64,000 nt of DNA from a bacterium (GTDB taxonomy: Bacteria > 4484-113 > JAFGCY01): positions 62,001 to 126,000 of the forward strand of contig JAFGCY010000096.1 of assembly GCA_016932385.1 (NCBI GenBank). The letters are read 5' to 3'. Under the pieces are notes generated by a model that had not been told where the DNA came from, searched no databases, and worked only from the letters and a program-made list of their open reading frames with translations. Positions 40,036-49,669 of the stretch are shown in pieces; positions within the stretch are counted from its first letter, which is position 1, and each line of letters begins with the position of its first letter. The translations under genes were made by a program, and so were the position numbers.

Positions 40036-41068
40036 ACTTCCCCTGGCTCTCGTGCTTTTCGTAGGCCTTGATGATCTTTTCGACCACCGGGTGCCTGACG
40101 ACATCCTTGCGAGTCAGTTCAACGATACCGACATGCGGTTCGGCATGCCGCAGGATCTTGAGCGCATGCACGAAACCGCTCTGCTGGCCCGATTCCAGGT
40201 CTACCTGAGTTATATCACCTGTCACGATCGACCGGCTACCGCGGCCCATGCGCGTCAGAAACATTTTCATTTGGCTGTAGGTGGTGTTTTGCGCCTCGTC
40301 CAGGATGATGAAGCTGTTGTTGAGTGACCGCCCGCGCATGAAGGCCAGCGGCGCGACCTCGATCACGTTGCGCTCCATCAGCCGCCGGACCCGCTCGAAC
40401 CGCAGCAGATCATTGAGCGCGTCAAACAACGGAATCAGATACGGGTTGACCTTCTCATACAGCGTGCCGGGCAGAAAGCCCAGTTTCTCGCCCGCCTCCA
40501 CCGCCGGCCGCGTTAGCACGATGCGCTGGATCTTCTTGCGCCGGTAGAAATCGATCGCCGCCGCAACGGCGAGATAGGTTTTGCCCGTACCGGCCGGCCC
40601 GTGGCAGAGTACGACCTCGTGGCTTTCGATCGCCTGCAGGTAATTCTCCTGGCCGGGGGTCTGCGGCTGGAAATGCGGCAGGTGCGCCAACTGGGTTTCA
40701 CCGTTGCCGGCGCTTTCCTGGCTGCCCTCCACCGCCTCGGCGACGGTCTCCTGGGTGATCTGGCCTCCGTTCTTGACTGCTTTGAGCATGGCGATCAGCG
40801 CCCGTCGCGCGTTTTTGACGTCGCGCCCGTCGCCGGTGATGAACACCTCCAACCCCTTGGCGTAGACCTTGACGTTAAAGCGCTCGGTCACCAGCCGCAG
40901 GTTGCCATCGAAGTCGCCAAACAGCTCCTGCATCTCCTCGCGGGAGCGCAATTCGATTGAATCGGTCTTTAAAATCTCGTTTACCTTCTCTTGTTTACCG
41001 TACGGCTGTATTCTACCATCGCTAAACGGAATTTTAGTCGTTTTCACCAGCCCCGGAAGGTCGATCAA
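40034..41068 (-). CDS. phoH: PhoH-like ATPase (YbeZ type)
   Basis: The 344-residue protein has an N-terminal KH-like region (about 45-100: LFGDFDGNLRLVTERFNVKV, GDGRDVKNARRAL) and the PhoH ATPase domain with Walker A HGPAGTGKTYLA, TRPAVEAGEKLGFLPG and Walker B FIILDEAQNTT, followed by RMGRGSRSIVTGDITQVDL. PhoH/YbeZ proteins work with YbeY in rRNA and ribosome quality control; no ybeY is in the window. The start is uncertain: TTG 41068 or GTG 41047, neither with a clear ribosome site. Confidence 0.93.
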   Translation of the reverse strand: MIDLPGLVKTTKIPFSDGRIQPYGKQEKVNEILKTDSIELRSREEMQELFGDFDGNLRLVTERFNVKVYAKGLEVFITGDGRDVKNARRALIAMLKAVKNGGQITQETVAEAVEGSQESAGNGETQLAHLPHFQPQTPGQENYLQAIESHEVVLCHGPAGTGKTYLAVAAAIDFYRRKKIQRIVLTRPAVEAGEKLGFLPGTLYEKVNPYLIPLFDALNDLLRFERVRRLMERNVIEVAPLAFMRGRSLNNSFIILDEAQNTTYSQMKMFLTRMGRGSRSIVTGDITQVDLESGQQSGFVHALKILRHAEPHVGIVELTRKDVVRHPVVEKIIKAYEKHESQGK

Positions 41069-41114
41069 GCTGATTTAAAGTTATGGTACAAAACCCGGCC
41101 GGATGGTCGGCTGC

Positions 41115-41120
41115 TACACT
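41115..41120 (+). promoter_or_regulatory. Extended -10 box, leaderless start of the uracil-DNA glycosylase
   Basis: TACACT preceded by TGC, ending exactly 6 nt before ATG 41127. Confidence 0.55.
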
Positions 41121-41126
41121 AACCGC

Positions 41127-41693
41127 ATGCATGATGTTCCTGCGGACATGCTGGCCAAGATCGCAAGCGAGATCCACGCCTGTACCGCCTGTCCGCTGCA
41201 CGCAACGCGCACGCATGCCGTACCCGGCGAGGGTCCGCCCGAGGCCCGCGTGGTGTTTATCGGCGAAGCGCCCGGCGGCGACGAAGACCTGCAGGGCCGC
41301 CCCTTCGTCGGCCGCTCCGGCCAGCTGTTGCGCAAGACGATCCGGGAAACGGGCTGGCGCGAGGATGAAGTATTCATCGGCAATGTGCTTAAGTGCCGCC
41401 CCCCCAACAACGCCGATCCGGTTCCCGAGCAAGTCGAGGCCTGTCGCCACTTCCTGATGGCGCAGCTGGTGATCCTGCGGCCCAAGGTGATCGTCACGCT
41501 GGGACGCCACAGCCTGAACCTGCTGATTAGCCCCGAGCTTAAGATCACCAAGATCCGCGGCCAGCACATCAAAAAAAACGGCCAGCTGTACCTGCCGACC
41601 TACCATCCGGCGATGATCCTGCGCAACGCGCGTTTGGAGCCGGAATTCCGCCACGATTTGGCCAAGGCCAAAGCCCTCTGCGAACGGAGTTAA
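41127..41693 (+). CDS. Uracil-DNA glycosylase, family 4 (4Fe-4S)
   Basis: The 188-residue DNA-repair enzyme has the family-4 signature: CTACPLHATRTHAVPGEG (first two cluster cysteines), FIGEAPGGDEDLQGRPFVGRSGQLL (catalytic pocket), NVLKCRPPNN (third Cys), CRHFL (fourth Cys) and the late LPTYHPAMILRN motif. It removes uracil from DNA. ATG 41127 is favoured by the -10 box 6 nt upstream; the frame is open to 41103. Together with the dUTPase at 12745 it forms the usual double defence against uracil, though the genes are far apart. Confidence 0.95.
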   Translation: MHDVPADMLAKIASEIHACTACPLHATRTHAVPGEGPPEARVVFIGEAPGGDEDLQGRPFVGRSGQLLRKTIRETGWREDEVFIGNVLKCRPPNNADPVPEQVEACRHFLMAQLVILRPKVIVTLGRHSLNLLISPELKITKIRGQHIKKNGQLYLPTYHPAMILRNARLEPEFRHDLAKAKALCERS

Positions 41694-41695
41694 CT

Positions 41696-42415
41696 GTGCG
41701 AGACGATCCTTCCGCCCCCGTAAATCCCGAGGTGGTCTTCTTCGACCTGGGCTCGACACTGTGGGACGACTACCCGGCGGAACTGCACATGTGGGAGTAT
41801 GCCCGGCAGCTGCTGGCTGACTACGGCATCAGCGTCTCCCACGACGAGATCCTGGCCAAGACCCAATCCGTCATCCACAGCTTCTGCCCGTCATTGACAC
41901 GGGCCACGGTCTGGCAGCTGACCAATGGCGATCGCGCGATTTATAACGATGTACTCGACAAGTTGGTCTCTGACCTAATCTCCCGCCAGAACGATCCCGC
42001 CGAGTTCAAACGCCTCAATCCCCTGTTCCCGGGCATCCACGAGCTGCTCAGCCGCCTCAAACAACATTATCGCCTGGGTGTGATCAGCCAGCATTTCAAG
42101 CAGGTCAAGAAGTGGCTGACCAACTACGGCCTGGAGCAATACTTCGAACACCTGGCGGTCAGCGGGGATGTCCAGCTTTACAAGCCCGATCCGCGCCTGT
42201 ATCTCTCCGCCTGCCAGGCCATGTCCGTCGACCCGAAACGGGCGCTGATGGTCGGTGACCGTCTGGACAACGACATCTGGCCGGCCAACCGTATCGGCAT
42301 GCTCACGGTCCGCGTGCTGTCCGATCCCTACCGCATCCAGCAACCGCGCTACAACCGCGACCTGCCCGACTACACCATCGAGTGCACCACCGACCTGGCG
42401 GAGATCCTGCTGTAG
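41696..42415 (+). CDS. HAD-superfamily hydrolase with non-standard motif I
   Basis: The 239-residue protein has a HAD core with helical cap: motif I FFDLGSTLWDD, motif II VISQHF, motif III Lys in YKPDPRLYL and motif IV MVGDRLDNDIWPANR. The nucleophile Asp is present, but the second Asp of DxDxT is Gly, so the usual acid/base of phosphatases is missing. GTG 41696 has GGAG 7 nt upstream and follows the glycosylase stop by 2 nt, suggesting co-transcription. Substrate unknown. Confidence 0.88.
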   Translation: MRDDPSAPVNPEVVFFDLGSTLWDDYPAELHMWEYARQLLADYGISVSHDEILAKTQSVIHSFCPSLTRATVWQLTNGDRAIYNDVLDKLVSDLISRQNDPAEFKRLNPLFPGIHELLSRLKQHYRLGVISQHFKQVKKWLTNYGLEQYFEHLAVSGDVQLYKPDPRLYLSACQAMSVDPKRALMVGDRLDNDIWPANRIGMLTVRVLSDPYRIQQPRYNRDLPDYTIECTTDLAEILL

Positions 42416-42437
42416 CGTCCGACGGCGTCGTGCACGG

Positions 42438-42467
42438 TTGGCTTAGAGGGCGGGGATTAGCTACAAT
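42438..42467 (+). promoter_or_regulatory. Predicted promoter of livHMGF
   Basis: TTGGCT (42438-42443), an 18-nt spacer and TACAAT (42462-42467). The predicted start of transcription is near 42474, which would exclude the ATG at 42468 as start codon. Confidence 0.5.
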
Positions 42468-42482
42468 ATGCGCAAGAGGGAG

Positions 42483-43915
42483 ATGGCGCTGCAGGATTAC
42501 ACAAACAAGGCGAGCATGTTTCGCTGGCCGTTACTAATCGCGCTGATTGCCGTGCCGCTGGTTTGCGGTTGGGCCGGCGCGTTGTTCGGTGCGACCACCA
42601 TCACCCTCGGCACCGTCGTCGAGCAGCTGATCCTCGGCCTGATCCTCGGCAGCGTCTACGCGCTGATCGCGCTCGGTTACACGCTCGTCTACGGCGTGAT
42701 CAAGCTGATCAACTTCGCCCACGGCGATATCTACATGCTGGGAGCGTTCTTCGGTTTCTACCTGCTGCGCTTCATGATCCGCTGGCTGCATTTCACCCAC
42801 GGCGTCTCGCTGATCTGGTGCTGGATCATCTCGGTGATCATCTCGGCGGCCGTCTGCGCCCTGATCGCCGTGGTCATGGAGCGCCTGGCCTACCGGCCCC
42901 TGCGCGGCTCCAGCCGGATCGCCGCGCTGATCACGGCGGTCGGCGTCAGCTTTCTCTTGGAGAACGCCGGCATCATCGTCTTCGGCGCCAATCCCAAGAG
43001 CTATGAGCCCAAGACGCTCGCCGTGTACCAGGTCGAGTTGGCGGCGGAGCAGAGCTTCGCCGCGGCGCGCCACCTGGAATTCGTGGAAACGACGCAGCGC
43101 GAATTGCCCGTCCGCTGGTTCACGGACACGCAGTACGCGCGCGTGCGGCTGGTCGCCAAGGACGGCAGTTCCGACTGGAGCCCGGTGCTGGAGATCACCC
43201 CGGACGAAAGCCACGGCTATGTCGAATCGCCCTCGAGCGGCGAGCAGACCGGCCTGACACCCCCCGCATCCCTGGGCTATTCGCGCAAGCAGGTCGGCGG
43301 CCGTCAGGAATTCAGCTTGTCCTGGGCCAATGCCGCGGTCGACAACGTCCGCATGCGCCCCGTCTTCAGCAACGACCAGGGCGAGCAACTGGCAGTCTAC
43401 CTGCCGCTGAAAACAGCCCAGGGCCATAACGTGCGCGTCCCGGTGTTCAACATCGTGATCGTCGCGGTGACGCTGATCCTGCTGTGGGCGCTCAACCAGC
43501 TGATCAACCGCAGCATGTTCGGCATGAGCATGCGCGCGTTGAGTTTCGACGGCGACGCCGCGCGCCTGATGGGCATCAATACCGACAAGGTGATCGCGCA
43601 GACGTTCGCGATCGGTGGGGCCTGCGCGGCCGTGGCCGGCAACATGGTCGGCATCTACAATCAGGCGATCGAGCCGCTGATGGGCATCCTGCCGGGTATC
43701 AAGGCTTTCGTCGCCGCGGTGGTTGGCGGCATCGGCAGCATCCCCGGCGCCGCCGTCGGCGGCATGATCATGGGCATCAGCGAAGCGCTGGTGAAAAGCA
43801 ACATCCCCTCCGACTGGAGCTCGATGGCCGATGCGCTGGCCTTCGCGATCCTGATCGCGGTGCTGTTGTTCAAGCCCTCCGGCATCTTCGGTTCGGCCGT
43901 CAAGGAGAAGGTCTG

Positions 43916-43916
<1 letters not shown>
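42483..43916 (+). CDS. livH: Branched-chain amino acid ABC permease LivH, enlarged
   Basis: A 477-residue inner-membrane permease of the HAAT family. Typical LivH segments are LILGSVYALIALGYTLVYGVIKLINFAHG, ERLAYRPLRGSSRIAALITAVGVSFLLEN and the C-terminal GINTDKVIAQTFAIGGACAAVAGNMVG and FVAAVVGGIGSIPGA. Between them (about 43005-43442) sits a roughly 145-residue extracytoplasmic insert where E. coli LivH has about 40. The first ATG (42468) touches the -10 box, so ATG 42483 or 42516 (AAGGCGAG upstream) is more likely. It overlaps livM by one base. Confidence 0.93.
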
Positions 43917-45173
<1,257 letters not shown>

Positions 45174-45181
<8 letters not shown>

Positions 45182-45986
45182 GATCGCTGACATCAGTGTG
45201 GTCTTCGGCGGGCTGGTCGCGGTCAAGGAGTTGAGTTTCACCGTCAGCCCCGGCCAGATCGTCGGCCTGATCGGCCCCAACGGCGCCGGCAAGACGACGG
45301 TGTTCAACGCGATCCTGGCCGTCTACCCGCCGACCTCCGGCGAGGTCCGCCTCAACGGCCGGCGGATCGACCGGTTGCCCACCCACCGCATCTGCCGCTT
45401 GGGCATCGGCCGCACGTTCCAGAACATCCGCCTGTTTAAGGACATGAGCGTGCTGGATAACGTCAAGGTCGCCCTGCACCGCTCCTTCCGCTACAGCCTG
45501 TTCGACGCGCTGCTCAGAACCCCGCGCTGCCGGCGCCAGGAGCGCGAGATCGACTATGCCGCGCGCGATATCCTGGAGTATTTCGATCTCCTCAGCGTGG
45601 CGGACGACAAGGCCAGCTCCCTGCCCTACGGCAAGCAGAAGTACCTGGAAATCGCCCGGGCCTATGCCACCCGGCCGCGGATCCTGCTGCTGGACGAACC
45701 CGCCGCGGGCCTGAACGCTTCCGAGACCGAAGCACTGATGGACAAAGTGCGCGAGATCATGGCCGACACTCACTGCGGCGTGCTGTTGATCGAGCATGAC
45801 ATGCGGCTGGTGATGGGCATCTGCGAGCATATCGTCGCCATCGAGTACGGCGCGAAGATCAGCGAGGGCACGGCCGAGTACATCCAGAACGATCCGAAGG
45901 TGATTGAGGCCTATCTGGGCACGCAGGACGAAAAAGACGCCGCGGTGGTCGAGGATCTGGCCGCGGTGACGGGGGAGGAGGAATAA
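45174..45986 (+). CDS. livG: Branched-chain amino acid ABC ATPase LivG
   Basis: The 270-residue ATPase has Walker A GPNGAGKTTVFNAI, the LivG-specific GRTFQNIRLFKDMSVLDNV, the signature region LPYGKQKYLEIARA, Walker B ILLLDEPAAGLNASE and switch His in LIEHDMRLVMGICEHI. The start is ATG 45174, with GAGG 6 nt upstream, overlapping the livM stop by 8 nt. The last 25 residues are acidic. It energises the LivHM permease together with LivF. Confidence 0.96.
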
Positions 45987-46708
45987 TGGACGCCGGCCAA
46001 CCCCTGCTCGTGGTCAACGACCTGCACGTAGCCTATGGCGCCGTCCGCGCGCTGCACGGCATCTCGTTTGCCGTCCGCGACGGCGAAATCGTCACGCTGA
46101 TCGGGGCCAACGGCGCGGGTAAATCGACGACGATGAACACGATCATCGGCTTGGTCAAATGCCGCCAGGGCAAGATCTCCTTCAACGGCGAGGAGATCGC
46201 CAACCAGCCGGCGCACCAGATCGTCCACAAAGGCCTGGCGTTGGCGCCGGAAGGCCGCCGGCTGTTTTTGAACCTGACCGTCCGCGAGAACCTGGAGGTC
46301 GGCGGTCTGGTCACGCGCGACAAGGGACGTAAACAGGATCTGCTCACTGAGGTCTTCACCCTCTTCCCGCGGATCAAGGAGCGCCTGCGCCAAGTGGCCG
46401 GCACGCTGTCCGGCGGCGAACAGCAAATGCTGGCGATCAGCCGGGCGATGATGCAGGACCCGCGCCTGATGTTACTGGATGAGCCCAGCCTGGGCTTGGC
46501 GCCCAACCTGGTGCAGGAAATCTTCGAGAAGATCCGCTATCTCAATCGCGAAGGCAAGACCATCCTGCTCGTGGAACAAAATGCCTATCAGGCGCTGAAA
46601 ATCAGCCAGCAGGCCCACGTGCTGGAACAGGGCCGGATCGTCATGAGCGGCACGGGGGCGGAACTGAGCGCCAACCCGAAAATCAAGGAAGCCTACCTGG
46701 GTGGATAG
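45986..46708 (+). CDS. livF: Branched-chain amino acid ABC ATPase LivF
   Basis: The 240-residue second ATPase has Walker A GANGAGKSTTMNTIIG, the LivF mark LALAPEGRRLFLNLTVRENLE, the signature LSGGEQQMLAISRAMM, Walker B LMLLDEPSLGLAPNLV and LLVEQNAYQALKIS. It starts in a TAATG overlap with livG behind GGAGGAGGA. The operon ends here, 18 nt before a convergent gene, and no LivJ/LivK binding protein is found in the window. Confidence 0.96.
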   Translation: MDAGQPLLVVNDLHVAYGAVRALHGISFAVRDGEIVTLIGANGAGKSTTMNTIIGLVKCRQGKISFNGEEIANQPAHQIVHKGLALAPEGRRLFLNLTVRENLEVGGLVTRDKGRKQDLLTEVFTLFPRIKERLRQVAGTLSGGEQQMLAISRAMMQDPRLMLLDEPSLGLAPNLVQEIFEKIRYLNREGKTILLVEQNAYQALKISQQAHVLEQGRIVMSGTGAELSANPKIKEAYLGG

Positions 46709-46726
46709 GGCGAATTCAGCTGCCGA

Positions 46727-46945
46727 TTACGCCTCGGGCTGCTTAGCGTTGGGGTAGGAAAACGCTATAGCGACCAGCACGGTCTGCCGCTTGATGATGT
46801 TGTCCCCCACATTGCCGACCAGTTCAAGATTGGCGGCGATATCGTCCTCGGTCACGATCGAATCGTCAGCGATTTTCACTTGATCTTTAATGCGCAGCGC
46901 TTCCATCACAACTTCGTTGCTGACAATTGGCGGATCAGGTACCAT
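46727..46945 (-). CDS. Small protein of unknown function
   Basis: A 72-residue soluble protein (starts MVPDPPIVSNEVVMEALRIK, then alternating acidic and hydrophobic stretches). I recognise no family. GAGGAAG lies 8 nt before the ATG. It sits downstream, on the same strand, of the hairpin RNA element at 47144-47205, so that element could be part of its leader. Confidence 0.5.
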   Translation of the reverse strand: MVPDPPIVSNEVVMEALRIKDQVKIADDSIVTEDDIAANLELVGNVGDNIIKRQTVLVAIAFSYPNAKQPEA

Positions 46946-47143
46946 GCTTCAAGCTTCCTCGCCTGCTAATTCCTCGGGACGGTGATCGAAAAAATATCTT
47001 GCACAGTTTAACCTACGCGGCAACCCGCACGAAACCGACGGTCGGTTCTTTAATTAGAGTTAATCTTCGGCCCCAGGCAGCAGTTATCAACAGCGCGGTT
47101 CAAGGGGATTGATAAGTGAAGAAAACCGTCAATTCAGGCCTAT

Positions 47144-47205
47144 AAAAAGCCCGGTCCGGGAACATGTGGCAGGCTCCGGAACCGCTAACCCACATATCCC
47201 CGGAC
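47144..47205 (-). ncRNA. Candidate 62-nt hairpin RNA or attenuator
   Basis: On the minus strand the RNA starting at 47205 folds end to end: GTCCGGG pairs with CCCGGAC (7 bp), then ATGTGG with CCACAT (6 bp) across a 3x3 internal loop, then GGTT with AGCC around CCGG. It is followed by CGGGC and five T. The 3' part can instead form CCCG-GAC-CGGG just before the T-tract, so two mutually exclusive folds exist, as in attenuators. A TATACT box places transcription start exactly at the first paired base. No match to a known RNA family is recognised. Confidence 0.5.
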
Positions 47206-47211
47206 ATCAAC

Positions 47212-47217
47212 AGTATA
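47212..47217 (-). promoter_or_regulatory. -10 box of the hairpin RNA
   Basis: TATACT on the minus strand, ending 6 nt before the first paired base of the RNA. TTGATG lies 19 nt upstream as a poor -35. Confidence 0.45.
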
Positions 47218-47320
47218 CCCGAAATTGTTGTAATTGCATCAAATCTAGCGTAAATTTCCCCTAACGATTGCGTGCTTGCCCGATTATCATTGCAGGTTTT
47301 GTTTGCCTAAAGCGTCGCGA

Positions 47321-48640
47321 TTACCAGCTTATCGCCAGATAGATATTGGCTTCTTCATTGTCGAAAGCGAAGTCCGGTTCGCGCGCCGCCAGGCTGGTCG
47401 ACCATGTATAGGCGGAGCGGATTTCGAGATTCTTGGCCAGCGTGTAGCGAACCTGGAGCCGCGTGCCCTCGTAGTTCGTGGCGTATTCGCCGCGATTGAC
47501 CGCCGCCAGTGCCGCATCGGCCTCGATGACCGCATGGTCGATGCTGAGTTGCAGGTCACCGGGGTCGCCGCGCCGGCCGCAGGCCAATTCGGCGTAATAG
47601 GCGCTGTCGCAGCCCGCACCGTCACCCGACGCTCCCAGGTTCTTGGCCAGCTCAACCTCCAGTTGGACGGGCCAGTCCGCCGCTTCGCCGAACGACGCCC
47701 GCCACCACAGATCCGCGATCTGATAGTCCGAGACCAGTTCGCCGGTCTCCGCGTCGGTGAAATTCGTCGTCTCCCCGCCGCCGGCGACACCGCCGATGCG
47801 CCATTCCTCGGCCAGCACGGCGCGTTGGATCGACTCCGCGTGGATGAAGTCCAGGTAGGACACAGCGGCATCGACCCGGCCGTCCGCGCCGGCGGCCCAG
47901 CGCAGCGCCGCGCGGGCAACGACCAGTTGCGCGGCATCCATCTCGCTCTTGGCACTTAAAAGCTCCGTGCCCAACGCGGATAGCCGGATGCGCTCCAGGC
48001 TGCCGCATCCCTTGATTTCGCCTTCATACTCGATAAAACCACCGCGCAGCAGCAGGTCGTTGTCGATCAGGAGCTGCCCGATGTTGAACGGATAGGTAAA
48101 CCGGCCGGCCTGCACCACGAATTCGCCGCCCTCCAGCGACCAGGTTTTTCGCACCCAGTATTCCTCGGCAAACGGCCAGTTATCCTCGAATACATCGTCC
48201 GCCGCGACCCAGTTGGTCTTGGGTCGGGTTGCCCGACGGATGTTCAACCCGAAATGCAGCTCCCAGTCTGTGCGCGTTTTCAGTTCAGACCAGATGTTAA
48301 ATCCCAGGTCGCGCTCGCTGACAGCGGTTTCGCCACTGGACTTGAGCTCGCTGAAGCGATACTCCAGCTCTCCGCCCCAGTCCAACTCGAACTCGGGCTG
48401 CGCGGTCTCCCGCTGTTCCTTGACGCGATCCATCAGGTACCACTCCAGGTAGTCCTGCTCGTCCCCGCCAAGCTCATCGCCAACAGACTCATCCACCGGA
48501 ACCAGTTCCTCGTATTCCGGCTCATCCGCGGCCAAACCAGGCCGCGGCAGCCAGACGGTGGCCAGGGTCAATAGACCGAGCGCCGCAAGCCGGATAAAGC
48601 CTTGCGCGACCAGGCAATTACGGTGCTGGATTGTTATCAT
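47321..48640 (-). CDS. Putative outer-membrane beta-barrel protein
   Basis: The 439-residue protein has a signal peptide (about 1-37, ending GLAAD), an acidic linker, and from about residue 85 many alternating amphipathic strands (ELDWGGELEYRFSELKS, DLGFNIWSELKTRTDWELHF, EFVVQAGRFTYPFNIGQLL) ending in an aromatic residue (IYLAISW), the usual last-strand sorting signal. It resembles alginate-export or phosphate-porin barrels, but no specific family is sure. It starts 23 nt inside the end of the DUF4956 gene and is probably translated with it. Confidence 0.7.
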   Translation of the reverse strand: MITIQHRNCLVAQGFIRLAALGLLTLATVWLPRPGLAADEPEYEELVPVDESVGDELGGDEQDYLEWYLMDRVKEQRETAQPEFELDWGGELEYRFSELKSSGETAVSERDLGFNIWSELKTRTDWELHFGLNIRRATRPKTNWVAADDVFEDNWPFAEEYWVRKTWSLEGGEFVVQAGRFTYPFNIGQLLIDNDLLLRGGFIEYEGEIKGCGSLERIRLSALGTELLSAKSEMDAAQLVVARAALRWAAGADGRVDAAVSYLDFIHAESIQRAVLAEEWRIGGVAGGGETTNFTDAETGELVSDYQIADLWWRASFGEAADWPVQLEVELAKNLGASGDGAGCDSAYYAELACGRRGDPGDLQLSIDHAVIEADAALAAVNRGEYATNYEGTRLQVRYTLAKNLEIRSAYTWSTSLAAREPDFAFDNEEANIYLAISW

Positions 48641-49223
48641 TGGGCTTCTGCTCGTCTTGTCCGTGATCGTCCGCCGCGGTTGCCTCCAGCGGCTTGATCA
48701 CCCGTGGCTGGTTGTTCAGATGCGATTTCATCGGCTGGCTCAACGCGGCCCGATCGTTGATGATCTTGATGATCCACAGCACCAGGCCGATAAACGCCGA
48801 TCCGAAAACGGCGGTGAAGTACTGGTGGAGTCCGCAAGCCATGCCGATGATGATCGCGAAAAACACCATCGTCGTGTCCTTGGGATCCTGCATGCGCGTT
48901 CGGTAGCGGATCATCGCCAGCGCGCCGGCCAGGCCGAAGGCGCGGACCAGGTTGTCGGCTACGATCAGCCAGACCAGCGATCCTCCCAGGCACAGCAACA
49001 CGAGCGTATAGACCATCTGCCCGCGCTTTTCCTTTTTGCCCGTGTAGGTCAGGTGGTAGGCCAGCGCCAGGTAGCCGCCTAGCAGCGCCGCCACCACCAG
49101 CGCGATGATGACCTCGATCCAGGCGGACTCGGGCATCACGCGGCTTTGGATCAGTTGCCGTAATTCCTCGTGCAGCGACTGCTGTCCAGTCGTGCTTTGT
49201 ATCAATATCAGCGCCGGTATCAA
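48618..49223 (-). CDS. DUF4956 membrane protein
   Basis: The 201-residue protein has four hydrophobic segments (about 36-58, 70-88, 92-106, 117-150) and the DUF4956 hallmark NLVRAFGLAGALAMIRYRTRMQDPKDTTMVFFAIIIGMACG. In other bacteria such genes often lie next to CotH- or VTC-type polyphosphate genes; none is seen here, and the partner is the barrel gene. The C-terminus is hydrophilic and Asn/Asp-rich. The start is TTG 49223, with GGAGGT 9 nt upstream and a TATAAT at 49255-49260. Confidence 0.82.
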   Translation of the reverse strand: MIPALILIQSTTGQQSLHEELRQLIQSRVMPESAWIEVIIALVVAALLGGYLALAYHLTYTGKKEKRGQMVYTLVLLCLGGSLVWLIVADNLVRAFGLAGALAMIRYRTRMQDPKDTTMVFFAIIIGMACGLHQYFTAVFGSAFIGLVLWIIKIINDRAALSQPMKSHLNNQPRVIKPLEATAADDHGQDEQKPNDNNPAP

Positions 49224-49669
49224 CCTACCTGCACCTCCTCATCTGCCTTGGCGCATTATATAGCAGCGCATGCCGATCAGCTCCCATCCGGACGGCTCAG
49301 GGGCGATTAGCCTTACGCCAAAAGACCCTTCACCCGGGTAAACCTGATGCGCTGGTTCGAAAATCACACCTCTGCTGATTGGCGGGATTCGCGCCTGCCT
49401 GCTTAGAGACCCGGCCTGGCCGAGAGGTTTCAGCTTGTCCAGAATACGCGCCGTAGCGCCAACGAATTCATCCGCTGAGCCATCCGCTCAACCAGGATAT
49501 TGGCCCGGCTTGCTCAACACGCTCATTCGCTGGTTCTGCGGTTCCGACTATGTAAAACCGCGCCAAGCTGTTAAACTAGAAATGTCATTGTCCATAATAA
49601 GGTATCAGTCCGCCATGTGCAGACTTGATTTCATTCGTTTAAAGCCGGCTTGTTTCCTGGAGGATTAGC
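49224..49669. other. 446-nt intergenic region between divergent genes
   Basis: Holds the minus-strand -10 box of DUF4956 and, at its right end, the GGAGG ribosome site of the PKD lipoprotein. A 77-codon frame at 49435-49668 has no ribosome site or family resemblance and I do not call it. CGCTGGTTC occurs twice. No RNA or repeat family is recognised. Confidence 0.6.
49255..49260 (-). promoter_or_regulatory. Predicted -10 box of the DUF4956 gene
   Basis: TATAAT on the minus strand, giving a leader of about 25 nt that contains GGAGGT. No good -35. Confidence 0.4.

Larger units (their letters stand above)
46946..47320. other. 375-nt intergenic region with a hairpin RNA candidate
   Basis: AT-richer than its surroundings and without a convincing reading frame. 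It holds the structured element described separately (47144-47205), its -10 box, and a small hairpin AACCGA-CGG-TCGGTT near 47035-47050. Nothing else is recognised. Confidence 0.6.

Noticed and set aside
42468-42470. ATG 42468 as the livH start
   Set aside because: It directly touches the predicted -10 box and would lie upstream of the transcription start.
49435-49668. 77-codon frame before the PKD lipoprotein
   Set aside because: No ribosome site, no family resemblance, and its end is the leader of the lipoprotein gene.
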